Source: JBEAOO01 sp041164825
GTDB taxonomy: Bacteria > Pseudomonadota > Gammaproteobacteria > Burkholderiales > Burkholderiaceae_C
Assembly: GCA_041164825.1 (NCBI GenBank)
Contig: JBEAOO010000196.1
Coordinates: 1 to 26,945 of the forward strand
Reading direction: 5' to 3'
Length of the DNA stretch: 26,945 nucleotides
Shown here: piece by piece, positions 15,225-22,211 of the stretch
How the letters are laid out: every line of letters begins with the position of its first letter
How positions within the stretch are numbered: position 1 is the first letter of the stretch
Made by a program: the position numbers and the translations under genes
Notes under the pieces: generated by a model
What the model was told of the DNA's origin: nothing
The model's input: the letters and a program-made list of their open reading frames with translations, nothing else
The model's database searches: none

Positions 15225-15312
15225 CGCTGTGCCGCATTCGCTTTGCTCCGTGTCCTCCGCCGGCCTGCGGCCGGCTCCCCCTTGACCTGCGCAAAGCGAA
15301 TGCGGCACAGCG
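15225..15312. repeat. 22-bp perfect inverted repeat with an inner hairpin
   Basis: The arms at 15225-15246 and 15291-15312 are perfect 22-bp reverse complements. The left arm begins CGCTGTGCCG and the right arm ends CGGCACAGCG. The 44-bp centre holds a second hairpin, GCCGGCC-TGC-GGCCGGC (15259-15275). No poly-T follows either arm, so a simple terminator is unlikely. The form resembles palindromic intergenic repeats of Burkholderiales genomes. It could be a REP- or MITE-type element, or a decayed copy of one. Confidence 0.75.
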
Positions 15313-15365
15313 CTCCCCCAACCGGTGGTGGCATGCCAAGCCGACGCAGGCCGCGGTGTGTGCAG

Positions 15366-15533
15366 GGGCGGCGATGGGCCGGGGCGATTTGCGGAGGTAA
15401 AGGATGAGGGCCCGCGCAGCGGGTCCGGGGGACTGAGCCCGGACATAAACAGTCCTGAGGACTGTTTGTGCCTGGCGAAGGCACGGGCCTCTGGCCCGGG
15501 CACGTAGCAAATCGGCCCGGCCCATCACCGCCC
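15366..15533. repeat. Multi-hairpin element closed by a long inverted repeat
   Basis: The ends (15366-15392 and 15507-15533) pair over 27 positions with two mismatches. Inside are successive hairpins: 15408-15426 (8 bp including one G-T wobble, loop GCA), 15447-15467 (AAACAGTCC-TGA-GGACTGTTT, 9 bp perfect), 15468-15484 (GTGCCT-GGCGA-AGGCAC, abutting the previous one), and 15484-15498 (CGGGCC-TCT-GGCCCG). A GGACTG at 15430-15435 could alternatively pair with the CAGTCC at 15450-15455. The whole folds as a multibranch junction on either strand. It may be a palindromic repeat element or a structured RNA. Confidence 0.7.
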
Positions 15534-15579
15534 TCGCGCCGATCTTCGAACGTCAAGGCACTGGAACGCCCGAAAACCC

Positions 15580-16203
15580 TCAACCCATGAACTGCTGAAT
15601 CGCGCGCCCGTACGCGCTCGCATCCGTGAGTGCCACATAGGCCAGCCCGCTGAGCGCGCCCCAGAGGTGGGCGTCGTGGTTGATGCCGCCCGGTTGGTGG
15701 CGCGCTGCCCAGTGGCTGTAGGCCAGGTAGGCCACGGCAAAGATCGGTGCGGGGATCGGCACCGGGATCGGCATGATGAACAGCGAGGCGCTGGGGAAAT
15801 AGACGATGGACGCGAAAAGCACGGCCGAGATCGCGCCCGAGGCGCCGAGGCTCGCGTAGCCCGGTTCGCTGCGGTGCTGCAGCCAGGTGCCCGCACTGCT
15901 GGCCAGCAGGCCGAAGGTGTAGAGCACCAAGAAACTGCTCGAGCCGATGGCGCGCTCCAAGCCAAACGCAAAGGCATAAAACGTGAAGCCGTTGAACAGC
16001 AGGTGCGGCACATCGGCGTGGATGAAGCCGCTGGTGACCAGCGTGGCCCACTGCTGGCGGCGCGTCAGCCAATAGGGGCGAAACAGGTTGCGCTCGATCA
16101 GCTGCGGCAGTTTGTAGAGGCCGAGCAGGCTGACCGCCACGGTGACAACAAGCAGCAGTGAGGCCACGGGCGAGCGCAGGGCCATGACGAGGGTCGGGTC
16201 CAC
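15580..16203 (-). CDS. Rhomboid family intramembrane serine protease
   Basis: A 207-residue membrane protein with six predicted membrane segments. The catalytic dyad is intact: Ser122 in SLGASGAISA and His179 in NHDAHLWGALSG. The HLLFN motif at residues 67-71 matches the oxyanion-hole His and Asn of rhomboids, and the following segment starts with a Gly-rich face. It would cleave membrane proteins within or near the bilayer; substrates are unknown. The start used is GTG 16203; ATG 16185 (MALRSPV) is an alternative. It is a single gene, convergent with the RpiR gene across the structured intergenic region and divergent from the phosphodiesterase gene. Confidence 0.9.
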   Translation of the reverse strand: MDPTLVMALRSPVASLLLVVTVAVSLLGLYKLPQLIERNLFRPYWLTRRQQWATLVTSGFIHADVPHLLFNGFTFYAFAFGLERAIGSSSFLVLYTFGLLASSAGTWLQHRSEPGYASLGASGAISAVLFASIVYFPSASLFIMPIPVPIPAPIFAVAYLAYSHWAARHQPGGINHDAHLWGALSGLAYVALTDASAYGRAIQQFMG

Positions 16204-16278
16204 GGGGTGATTCCAAAAAAAGTGAGGGCGCGGGCGGCGCCAGGGTGTGGCGCCAGATTCAGCGCATTGTCTGTCGAG

Positions 16279-16302
16279 GCCAGGCGGCCAGGCGGCCAGG
16301 CG
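16279..16302. repeat. Tandem repeat (GCCAGGCG)x3
   Basis: Three perfect tandem copies of an 8-bp unit lie in the divergent region between the rhomboid and phosphodiesterase genes (16204-16426). The rest of that 223-bp region shows no clear promoter motif to me. A copy-number change would alter promoter spacing. Confidence 0.8.
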
Positions 16303-16426
16303 AGCGCGCTCGCATCAGCGCCTGCTCCTGCCCATGCGCTTTGGCCTGCGCACCACCCCGGATGCCAGCGTCACGCGCCGGTGCCACACTGAAGCACTCA
16401 ACCCTGTGTGATGTGGAGACCGCCCC

Positions 16427-17167
16427 ATGCCGACGACCCGCCCCTGGCCCTACCCCTTGTGGATTGCCCACCGCGGCGCCGGCAAGCTCGCGCCCGAAAA
16501 CACACTGGCCGCGTTTCGCGTGGGCGCCAGCCACGGCTACCGCGCCTTCGAGTGCGATGTGAAATTGAGCGCCGATGGCGTGGGCTTTTTGCTGCATGAC
16601 GACACGCTCGACCGCACCTCCACCGGCCAAGGCGTGGCCGGCGACCAGCCCTGGGAGGCGCTGGCGGTGTTGGATGCAGGCGGCTGGCACAGCCGCGCTT
16701 ATGTGGGCGAGCCGCTGCCGCGCTTTGAGGCCATTGCCCGCTACTGCCAGCGCAACGGCCACGCGCTGAATGTGGAAATCAAACCCAGCCCTGGCACCGA
16801 TGCCCACACCGGCGACCAAGTGGCGCGCGAGGCCGAGCGGCTGTGGGCCGGGCAGCCGGTGCCGCCGCTGCTGAGCTCCTTCAGCGTCGAATCGTTGGAA
16901 GGCGCGCAAGCCGCTGCGCCCGAGCTGCCACGCGCCTTGTTGCTCGACGCGCTGTGGGCGGGGTGGTTTGAGACCGCTCAGCGCCTGGGCTGCGTGGCCG
17001 TGGTGACCGACCACAGGCTGATGGACGCGGCGGTGATTCACCTGTTGCACGGCGCCGGGATGCGCGCATTGGTCTACACCGTGAACGAGCCGGCCGATGC
17101 CCAGCGCCTGCTGGCGCTGGACATCGATGGCCTCATCACCGACGCGGTCGACCGCTTCGCGCCCTGA
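16427..17167 (+). CDS. ugpQ: Glycerophosphodiester phosphodiesterase
   Basis: A 246-residue cytoplasmic GDPD-family enzyme that hydrolyses glycerophosphodiesters to glycerol-3-phosphate and an alcohol. The catalytic and metal ligands are all in place: HRG at 15-17 with APENT at 22-26, E42 and D44 in FECDVKLSADG, H57 in LLHDDTLDRT, and VEIKP. The C-terminal part carries VYTVNEPADAQRLLALDIDGLITDAVD, the usual closing strand of the TIM barrel. Length matches UgpQ and no signal peptide is present, consistent with the cytoplasmic form. No ugp transporter genes are adjacent, so the symbol rests on family and length alone. Confidence 0.9.
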   Translation: MPTTRPWPYPLWIAHRGAGKLAPENTLAAFRVGASHGYRAFECDVKLSADGVGFLLHDDTLDRTSTGQGVAGDQPWEALAVLDAGGWHSRAYVGEPLPRFEAIARYCQRNGHALNVEIKPSPGTDAHTGDQVAREAERLWAGQPVPPLLSSFSVESLEGAQAAAPELPRALLLDALWAGWFETAQRLGCVAVVTDHRLMDAAVIHLLHGAGMRALVYTVNEPADAQRLLALDIDGLITDAVDRFAP

Positions 17168-17168
17168 G

Positions 17169-17188
17169 CGCCCGGGCTGAGCCGGGCG
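17169..17188 (+). terminator. Possible terminator hairpin after the phosphodiesterase gene
   Basis: CGCCCGG-GCTGAG-CCGGGCG is a perfect 7-bp GC-rich stem beginning two bases after the stop. A TTTT tract occurs only about 11 bases further on, so intrinsic termination would be weak. The rest of the 143-bp gap to the next gene shows nothing clear. Confidence 0.4.
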
Positions 17189-17310
17189 GCGCTGTGTCGT
17201 TTTGATGGGGGGAGCGCAGGCTGGTTGCGCCACGTCACATGCCGTGGTGCTCAAGCCGCCGCTGGGGGCACCGATAAGCATGGAACCTCCCACTGGCGAT
17301 TGTCCTGGCC

Positions 17311-19341
17311 GTGAACTTCATCTCAGCGCGACTGTTGGCCGCGCTCCATTCTTTGAAACTGCGCATCACGCTGAGCGTGATGGCTGTGCTGTTGCTGGGC
17401 ATCGGCCTGAGCACCATGGTGCTGGTGCGCCAAGCCGAAGAAGCCACGCTGGTGAGCCAGCACGAGCGCGAGCTGTTTGAGGCGGCGCGCACGGCCGGTG
17501 TGCTGTCGCGCCGGGTGGTGGAGTTGCAGCGCGCGCTGAGTGCGGTGGGCGCCCAAGTCAAACCGGAGGACTGGGCCAGCGACGCCAGGCTGAGCGCCTT
17601 CATTGGCGACAAGCAGGTGCTGCGTGGGCTGTTTTCCACCGTCTTTGCGGCGGACGCCGATGGCCGCATGCGCGCCCTGGCCGATGCCACCGGCGTGCGC
17701 ATTCCGAGCGTCAACATCGCCGACCGCGACTACTTCCGTCGCACGCTGAGCGAGCAGCGCGCCTTGGTGTCCGAGCCGGTGGCCGGGCGGGTGTCCAGCG
17801 AGCCGGTGATTGTGTTCACCATGCCCTTGCGCAATGCCCAGGGCGTGTACGGCGTGGTGGGCGGCTCGCTGCGCCTGGCCAGCCGCGATTTGTTGAGCGA
17901 CATGGTGGATGCGCCCGAGGTGGCCGCCGCCATGGAGGCGCTGGTGGTCGTGTCCGATGCTCACGGGCGCATCCTGGCCCATCCCTCGCGCGCCCGGCTG
18001 ATGGGTTCGGTGGCGTCCGAGCCGCGGCTGGCCGAGGCCTATGCGCAATGGGTGGCCAGTGGCAGCTCGGTCGAGCCTGCTGGGCTGCACCTGAGCCAAT
18101 CGGCCGAGGTGGTGACGGCGGCCGGCGTGGCCGGCGCCGACTGGATGGTGTGGCGGGCGCTGCCCGAGGCCGAATTGCTGGCGCCACTGCGCGCCGCGCG
18201 CCACCAAGCCTTGGCCGGTGCCGCGGGCCTGGCGCTGTTGATGGGCCTGGTGCTGTTGCCCCTGGTGGGCTGGCAACTGCGGCCGCTGAGCGCACTGGAG
18301 CACCGCGCCCACCACCTGTTCGACGGCTCCATCGACGTGCACGCCGGCTGGCCAGATGTGCAGGGCGAAATCGGCAGCCTGGCGGGTGTGCTGCGCCATG
18401 TGGCGGCCGAGCGCGCGCAGTTGGAGAGTTTCAATGCGCAGGTGCTGCAAAAGCTGGGCTCGGTGATGGCCGCGGCGCCGGTGGGCATTGCCTTCACCCG
18501 CAAGGCCCGGTTTGAGCTGGTGAGCGCCGAGTTTTGCCGCCTCTGTGGCCGTGACGAATCGGCCATGTTGGGACAACCCACGCGCATGATCTTTGCGTCC
18601 AACGAAGACTACGAAGCGCTGGCCCCCGATGTGCGCATGGCCTTTGCGTTGGGCGACCCCTATGTGGGCGAATGGCAGTTGCTGCGGCCCGATGGGCACC
18701 GCTTCTGGGCGGGCCTGCGCGGCCGGCCGGTGGACCCGTTGCACCACGAAGAAGGCACCATCTGGACCATCAACGACATCACCGAGCAGGTGCTGGCGCG
18801 CGAACAGCTGGAGTGGTCGGCCACGCACGATGCGCTCACCGGCCTGGCCAACCGCAAGGCCTTTGAGCTGCGGCTGGGGCGGGTGTTCGAGGCGCTGCCG
18901 CGCTCCATGCCGGCCGCCTTGTTGATGCTCGACCTCGATCACTTCAAGCCGGTCAACGACACCGCGGGCCACGCTGCGGGCGACGCCATGCTCAAGGCCG
19001 TGGCCAGCGCCATCACCTCGCGCGTGCGGGCCAGCGATCTGGTGGTGCGCGTGGGCGGCGACGAGTTTGCGGTGCTGCTGGAGCGCTGCACGCCCGACAC
19101 CGCGCTGCGCATCGCCGAGGCCATCCGCCAAGCGGTGATGGGCATCGAGCTGCACTGGGAGCAGCGCGTGCTGCGCGTGGGCGCCAGCCTGGGCCTGGCC
19201 CCATTGACCGCCGACGTTCCCAACATCGGCGCCTGGGTGCGAACGGCCGATGCCGCTTGCTACGCGGCCAAGGCCGGTGGCCGCGGCGGTGTGAGCACGG
19301 CGCCGACGCGGCCGCCGTTGACGGTGGTGGGCAGCAAATGA
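17311..19341 (+). CDS. Membrane diguanylate cyclase with Cache, PAS and GGDEF domains
   Basis: A 676-residue inner-membrane sensor that makes cyclic di-GMP. A first membrane segment (about 19-39) is followed by a periplasmic sensor of the double-Cache type (about 41-290; IADRDYFRRTL at 136-146 and EPVIVFTMPLRN are typical), a second membrane segment (about 298-320), a HAMP-like linker, a PAS domain (about 375-495) and a GGDEF domain (about 505-660). The active site reads VGGDEFAVLL with GGDEF at 582-586, fully canonical, so activity is expected. RASD at 573-576, five residues ahead, is an intact RxxD inhibitory site for product feedback. No EAL domain. The start is a GTG at 17311 with no obvious ribosome site. 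Single gene; the ligand is unknown. Confidence 0.93.
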   Translation: MNFISARLLAALHSLKLRITLSVMAVLLLGIGLSTMVLVRQAEEATLVSQHERELFEAARTAGVLSRRVVELQRALSAVGAQVKPEDWASDARLSAFIGDKQVLRGLFSTVFAADADGRMRALADATGVRIPSVNIADRDYFRRTLSEQRALVSEPVAGRVSSEPVIVFTMPLRNAQGVYGVVGGSLRLASRDLLSDMVDAPEVAAAMEALVVVSDAHGRILAHPSRARLMGSVASEPRLAEAYAQWVASGSSVEPAGLHLSQSAEVVTAAGVAGADWMVWRALPEAELLAPLRAARHQALAGAAGLALLMGLVLLPLVGWQLRPLSALEHRAHHLFDGSIDVHAGWPDVQGEIGSLAGVLRHVAAERAQLESFNAQVLQKLGSVMAAAPVGIAFTRKARFELVSAEFCRLCGRDESAMLGQPTRMIFASNEDYEALAPDVRMAFALGDPYVGEWQLLRPDGHRFWAGLRGRPVDPLHHEEGTIWTINDITEQVLAREQLEWSATHDALTGLANRKAFELRLGRVFEALPRSMPAALLMLDLDHFKPVNDTAGHAAGDAMLKAVASAITSRVRASDLVVRVGGDEFAVLLERCTPDTALRIAEAIRQAVMGIELHWEQRVLRVGASLGLAPLTADVPNIGAWVRTADAACYAAKAGGRGGVSTAPTRPPLTVVGSK

Positions 19342-19379
19342 GGCGCCTGGGCTGACTCGGTCTGCAGCTCGTCCGAGCG

Positions 19380-19433
19380 CCCAAGCCCGATCCCAAGCCC
19401 AAGCCCAAGCCCAAGCCCAAGCCCAAGCCCAAC
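19380..19433. repeat. Hexanucleotide tandem repeat (CCCAAG)n
   Basis: Nine 6-bp units are present: six perfect consecutive CCCAAG at 19392-19427, flanked by CCCAAG, CCCGAT on the left and CCCAAC on the right. It sits 38 bp after the diguanylate cyclase stop and 93 bp before the dmeF start, so it lies within the probable dmeF promoter region. Such simple repeats expand and contract by slippage. The remaining sequence between these genes shows no other structure. Confidence 0.9.
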
Positions 19434-19526
19434 AGGCCGCTGGGCGGGGCTCGGCCCCTACACTGAAGCACCACGCCGCAGCGCCCCCGGGCCGTTCTGC
19501 GCCGCACTGCCTTTGCCCGAGCCGCC

Positions 19527-20537
19527 ATGCACACCGAGTCCCTGTCCCGCTGGATCCACGATCACGTCTTTGACGACAGCAGCCACGCCGCCGAGCGTGG
19601 CACGCGCCAGGTGATGTGGATCACTGCGGTGACCATGCTGGTGGAGATTGCGGCGGGCTGGTGGTTCAACTCCATGGCGCTGCTGGCCGATGGCTGGCAC
19701 ATGAGCTCCCACGCGGTGGCCATCGGCCTGTCGGCCATGGCCTACAGTGCCGCGCGCCGCTATGCCAGCGACCCGCGGTTTGCCTTTGGCACCTGGAAGA
19801 TCGAGGTGCTGGGCGGGTTTGCCAGCGCCATCTTCTTGCTCGGCGTGGCGGCCTTCATGGTGGTCGGCTCGGTCGAGCGGCTGATGTCGCCGCAGCCCAT
19901 CCACTACCGCGAAGCCATCGTGGTGGCCGTGCTGGGGCTGGTGGTGAACCTGGTGTGCGCGCTGATCTTGGGTGGGGTGCACGACCACGATCACCACGGG
20001 CACGAGCACGGGCACGGCCATGACCACCACGCGCACGGTGATGCCCACGACACCCATGGGCACGACCTCAACCTCAAGTCGGCCTATGTGCACGTGCTGG
20101 CCGATGCCGCCACCTCGGTGCTGGCGATCGCAGCGCTGCTGGGCGGCTGGTTTTTCGGCTGGGCCTGGCTCGACCCGGTGATGGGTGTGGTGGGCGCGGT
20201 GCTGGTGGCCGTGTGGGCCAAGGGCCTGATCGCCGAGACCGGCAAGGTGCTGCTCGACCGCGAGATGGACCACCCCGTGGTCGACGAGATCCGCGAGGTG
20301 GTGGAGCAGCGTCAGCCCGATGGCGATACCCCCGGCAACGGCGACACCCGCATCACCGACCTGCACGTCTGGCGCGTGGGCAAGCAGGTGTATTCGTGTG
20401 CCGTCACCGTGGTGACGCAAGACCCCACGCTGACCGCCGATGTGGTGCGCGAGCGCTTGGCCGTGCACGAAGAGATCGTGCACGCCACCATCGAGATTCA
20501 CCGCTGGCCCGAGCCCGCCGCAGCAGCCGCGCACTGA
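19527..20537 (+). CDS. dmeF: Cation diffusion facilitator, Co2+/Ni2+ efflux (DmeF type)
   Basis: A 336-residue inner-membrane exporter of divalent metals, proton-driven. The N-terminus, NSMALLADGWHMSSHAVAIGLSA (residues 48-70) and RFAFGTWKIEVLGGF are near-diagnostic of DmeF. Transport-site residues are D55 and H58 in ADGWHM and H189 and D193 in HVLAD. A cytoplasmic histidine-rich loop (about 152-179, over a dozen His mixed with Asp and Gly) lies between membrane segments 4 and 5 and probably buffers metal. The C-terminal domain carries DLHVWRVGKQVYSCAVTVV, the usual CDF dimerisation fold. No DmeR-type repressor gene is adjacent. It converges with the YitT gene, stops 7 bp apart. Confidence 0.9.
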   Translation: MHTESLSRWIHDHVFDDSSHAAERGTRQVMWITAVTMLVEIAAGWWFNSMALLADGWHMSSHAVAIGLSAMAYSAARRYASDPRFAFGTWKIEVLGGFASAIFLLGVAAFMVVGSVERLMSPQPIHYREAIVVAVLGLVVNLVCALILGGVHDHDHHGHEHGHGHDHHAHGDAHDTHGHDLNLKSAYVHVLADAATSVLAIAALLGGWFFGWAWLDPVMGVVGAVLVAVWAKGLIAETGKVLLDREMDHPVVDEIREVVEQRQPDGDTPGNGDTRITDLHVWRVGKQVYSCAVTVVTQDPTLTADVVRERLAVHEEIVHATIEIHRWPEPAAAAAH

Positions 20538-20544
20538 GGCGCCG

Positions 20545-21165
20545 TCACACCCCGAGGTAGCGCCCCGGCCGGTGGTTGAGCGTCAAGATGGCGCCAATGG
20601 CCACTGCGCCCACCACCGACTGCAGCACCCGCTCTGCCGGCACCACCCACAGCGCTGCCAGCACCACCAGCACGTCCACGCTCATCTGGATGCGCCCGGC
20701 GCTGATGCCGCGCGTCTGCTGCAGCCACTGCGCCACGATGTTGACCCCGCCCACGCTGGCCCGGTGGCGCAACAAGGCCAGCAGCCCGAAGCCGATCAGG
20801 AAGCCGCCCAGCACCGAGGCCAGCCACGGGTTCAACAGCTCAAAGCGCACCACCTTGGGCGCCCAGCTGGTGCACAAGGAAACCAGCGTCACCGCCACAA
20901 AACTCTTGAGCGTGAACTCCGGCCCCAGCCGCCGCCACGAGAGCCCGAAAAACGGCAGGCTGAGCCCAAAAAAGCACAGCCCCAGCCCCCAGCCGGTGGC
21001 GTAGCTCAGCAAAAACGCCAGCCCGGCGACGCCCCCGGTGAGCAAGCCCGCGTGCGCGAACATCGTCAAGCCCAGCGCCACGAACAAGGCCCCGGCGACC
21101 AGCGCATGGCCATCGTCGAGCCAGGTGTGGAGCAAAGAGGTGGGCGCGGGGCGGTCGGGGGTCAT
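20545..21165 (-). CDS. YitT family membrane protein (membrane domain only)
   Basis: A 206-residue hydrophobic protein with five to six membrane segments. Family landmarks are LGLTMFAHAGLLTGGVAGLAFLLSYATG (near residue 30), LLNPWLASVLGGFLIGFGLLALLRHRASVGGVNIVAQWLQ and GRIQMSVDVLVVL; the 'G-x-(T/G)-GG-x-A-G' and 'SVGG-x-(N/D)' motifs are typical of YitT. Members of this group usually end with a cytoplasmic DUF2179 domain; this one stops right after the last membrane segment. Its function is unknown, with transport only suggested. I chose ATG 21165; a frame extending to 21273 adds an arginine-rich stretch with no family support. Confidence 0.82.
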   Translation of the reverse strand: MTPDRPAPTSLLHTWLDDGHALVAGALFVALGLTMFAHAGLLTGGVAGLAFLLSYATGWGLGLCFFGLSLPFFGLSWRRLGPEFTLKSFVAVTLVSLCTSWAPKVVRFELLNPWLASVLGGFLIGFGLLALLRHRASVGGVNIVAQWLQQTRGISAGRIQMSVDVLVVLAALWVVPAERVLQSVVGAVAIGAILTLNHRPGRYLGV

Positions 21166-21270
21166 GCGCTGAGCACAAGCAGGGGGCGTGCCGGAACCGC
21201 GAGGGCCACCCGACGCGTCACCCAGGCTGGCTTGGCGAGAGGCATGGCGCCGGTCAGAATGACGATGGCG

Positions 21271-21293
21271 CATCCCGCTGGCATGGCGGGATG
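21271..21293. other. Perfect hairpin in the divergent region
   Basis: CATCCCGC-TGGCATG-GCGGGATG is an 8-bp perfect stem with a 7-nt loop. It lies between the divergent YitT and reductase-like genes (21166-21378), 86 bp before the latter's start. A (GTCATC)-type short repeat follows at about 21341-21357. It may be an operator or a leader hairpin; no promoter elements are obvious. Confidence 0.45.
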
Positions 21294-21378
21294 AGTGAGC
21301 GAGCGCGGGTGCTGTCGTGCCCTGGCGTAGTCGCAGCCACCGTCATCGTCATCGTCACCTTTGCCGCCGAGGAACCCC

Positions 21379-22026
21379 ATGGCCAAGCTCCGAGTAGAAA
21401 GCTTCACGATCTCGCTGGACGGCTACGGCGCCGGGCCGGATCAAGACCTCAACAACCCGCTGGGCGTGGGTGGCACGGCGCTGCATGGCTGGGCGATACC
21501 AACGCGAACGTTTCAGAAGCAGTTGTTCGGCAACGAGGGGGGCGAGACGGGCGTGGACGATGCGTTCGCCGCCCGCGGCTTCGACAACATCGGCGCCTGG
21601 ATCTTGGGCCGCAACATGTTTGGCCCAGTGCGCGGCCCCTGGCCCGACGAGCGTTGGCGCGGCTGGTGGGGCGACAACCCGGTCTACCACGTGCCTGTGT
21701 TCGTGCTCACCCACCATGCGCGCGCACCGTTGGTGATGGAAGGGGGTACCACCTTCCACTTCGTGACCGACGGCATCGAGGCCGCGCTGGACCGAGCCCG
21801 CCATGCCGCTGGGAGCAAAGATGTGCGGGTGGGCGGCGGCGCCAGCGTCATCCAGCAGTACCTGCGCCAGCGCTTGATTGACGAAATGCACGTCGCCATC
21901 TCGCCCGTGCTGCTGGGTGCGGGGGAGCGTCTGTTCGAGGGCGTGAACTTGCCGGCCTTGGGCTACGCCTGCACCCAGCACGTCGCCACGCCGCGCGCCA
22001 CGCACATCGTGCTGTCGCGGCAGTGA
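21379..22026 (+). CDS. Dihydrofolate reductase / RibD C-terminal domain family protein
   Basis: A 215-residue protein of the RibD-C/DHFR-like reductase family, often annotated 'dihydrofolate reductase family protein'. It opens with VESFTISLDGYGAGP, the family's first strand and loop, followed by GAWILGRNMFGPVRGPW, then PVYHVPVFVLTHHARAPL and the nucleotide-binding KDVRVGGGASVIQQYL. The C-terminal IDEMHVAISPVLLGAGERLF is a standard closing motif. It is expected to reduce a small substrate with NADPH; the substrate is unknown. GAGGAA lies five bases ahead of ATG 21379, which favours it over an in-frame TTG at 21361. Just downstream, on the other strand, is a remnant of another gene. Confidence 0.88.
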   Translation: MAKLRVESFTISLDGYGAGPDQDLNNPLGVGGTALHGWAIPTRTFQKQLFGNEGGETGVDDAFAARGFDNIGAWILGRNMFGPVRGPWPDERWRGWWGDNPVYHVPVFVLTHHARAPLVMEGGTTFHFVTDGIEAALDRARHAAGSKDVRVGGGASVIQQYLRQRLIDEMHVAISPVLLGAGERLFEGVNLPALGYACTQHVATPRATHIVLSRQ

Positions 22027-22053
22027 GTGGGCCCGCCCAGGGCCTGTCGCCTC

Positions 22054-22164
22054 TCACGCCATCGGCGGCGACTTCACCTGCGCCACCAGCTGATCCAGCA
22101 CCAGGCCCCAGCCCACGCTGAAGCCCAGGGTGTCGAGGGACTGCGTGTCTTCGCGGGTGCTGTG
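22054..22164 (-). pseudogene. 3' remnant of a broken gene, possibly SRPBCC/AHSA1 family
   Basis: On the minus strand, 36 codons with no start codon read to a TGA at 22054-22056, directly after an in-frame TGA at 22165-22167. The peptide includes SLDTLGFSVGWGLVLDQLVAQ. A 'GW-x-x-x-LD-x-L' ending is common at the C-terminus of SRPBCC/AHSA1 (START-like) proteins, which often neighbour RibD-C reductases. The EamA gene's stop at 22212 leaves no room for the missing N-terminal part, so this looks like the tail of a gene lost by deletion. The family call is tentative. Confidence 0.4.
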
Positions 22165-22211
22165 TCACGGCCGTGCGCCCATGCCCAGGCGCTTTGCCGG
22201 TTGCGGCACCC

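Larger units (their letters stand above)
15131..15579. other. Convergent intergenic region with structured repeats
   Basis: A 449-bp gene-free stretch lies between the RpiR gene (plus) and the rhomboid gene (minus). It holds a short terminator and two palindromic elements, listed separately. Open frames across it on both strands contain no recognisable domain and read through the palindromes, so I do not call them genes. Confidence 0.7.

Noticed and set aside
15148..15528. Minus-strand frame of 126 codons in the convergent intergenic region (and overlapping frames on both strands)
   Set aside because: It runs through two palindromic elements; the translated text is a product of repeat sequence, with no domain or ribosome site.
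17323..19155. Minus-strand frame of 610 codons across the diguanylate cyclase gene
   Set aside because: Shadow of the plus-strand gene whose GGDEF, PAS and sensor motifs are intact.
21361..21378. TTG start adding six residues to the reductase-like protein
   Set aside because: The GAGGAA ribosome site lies just upstream of ATG 21379 and would be inside the longer form.
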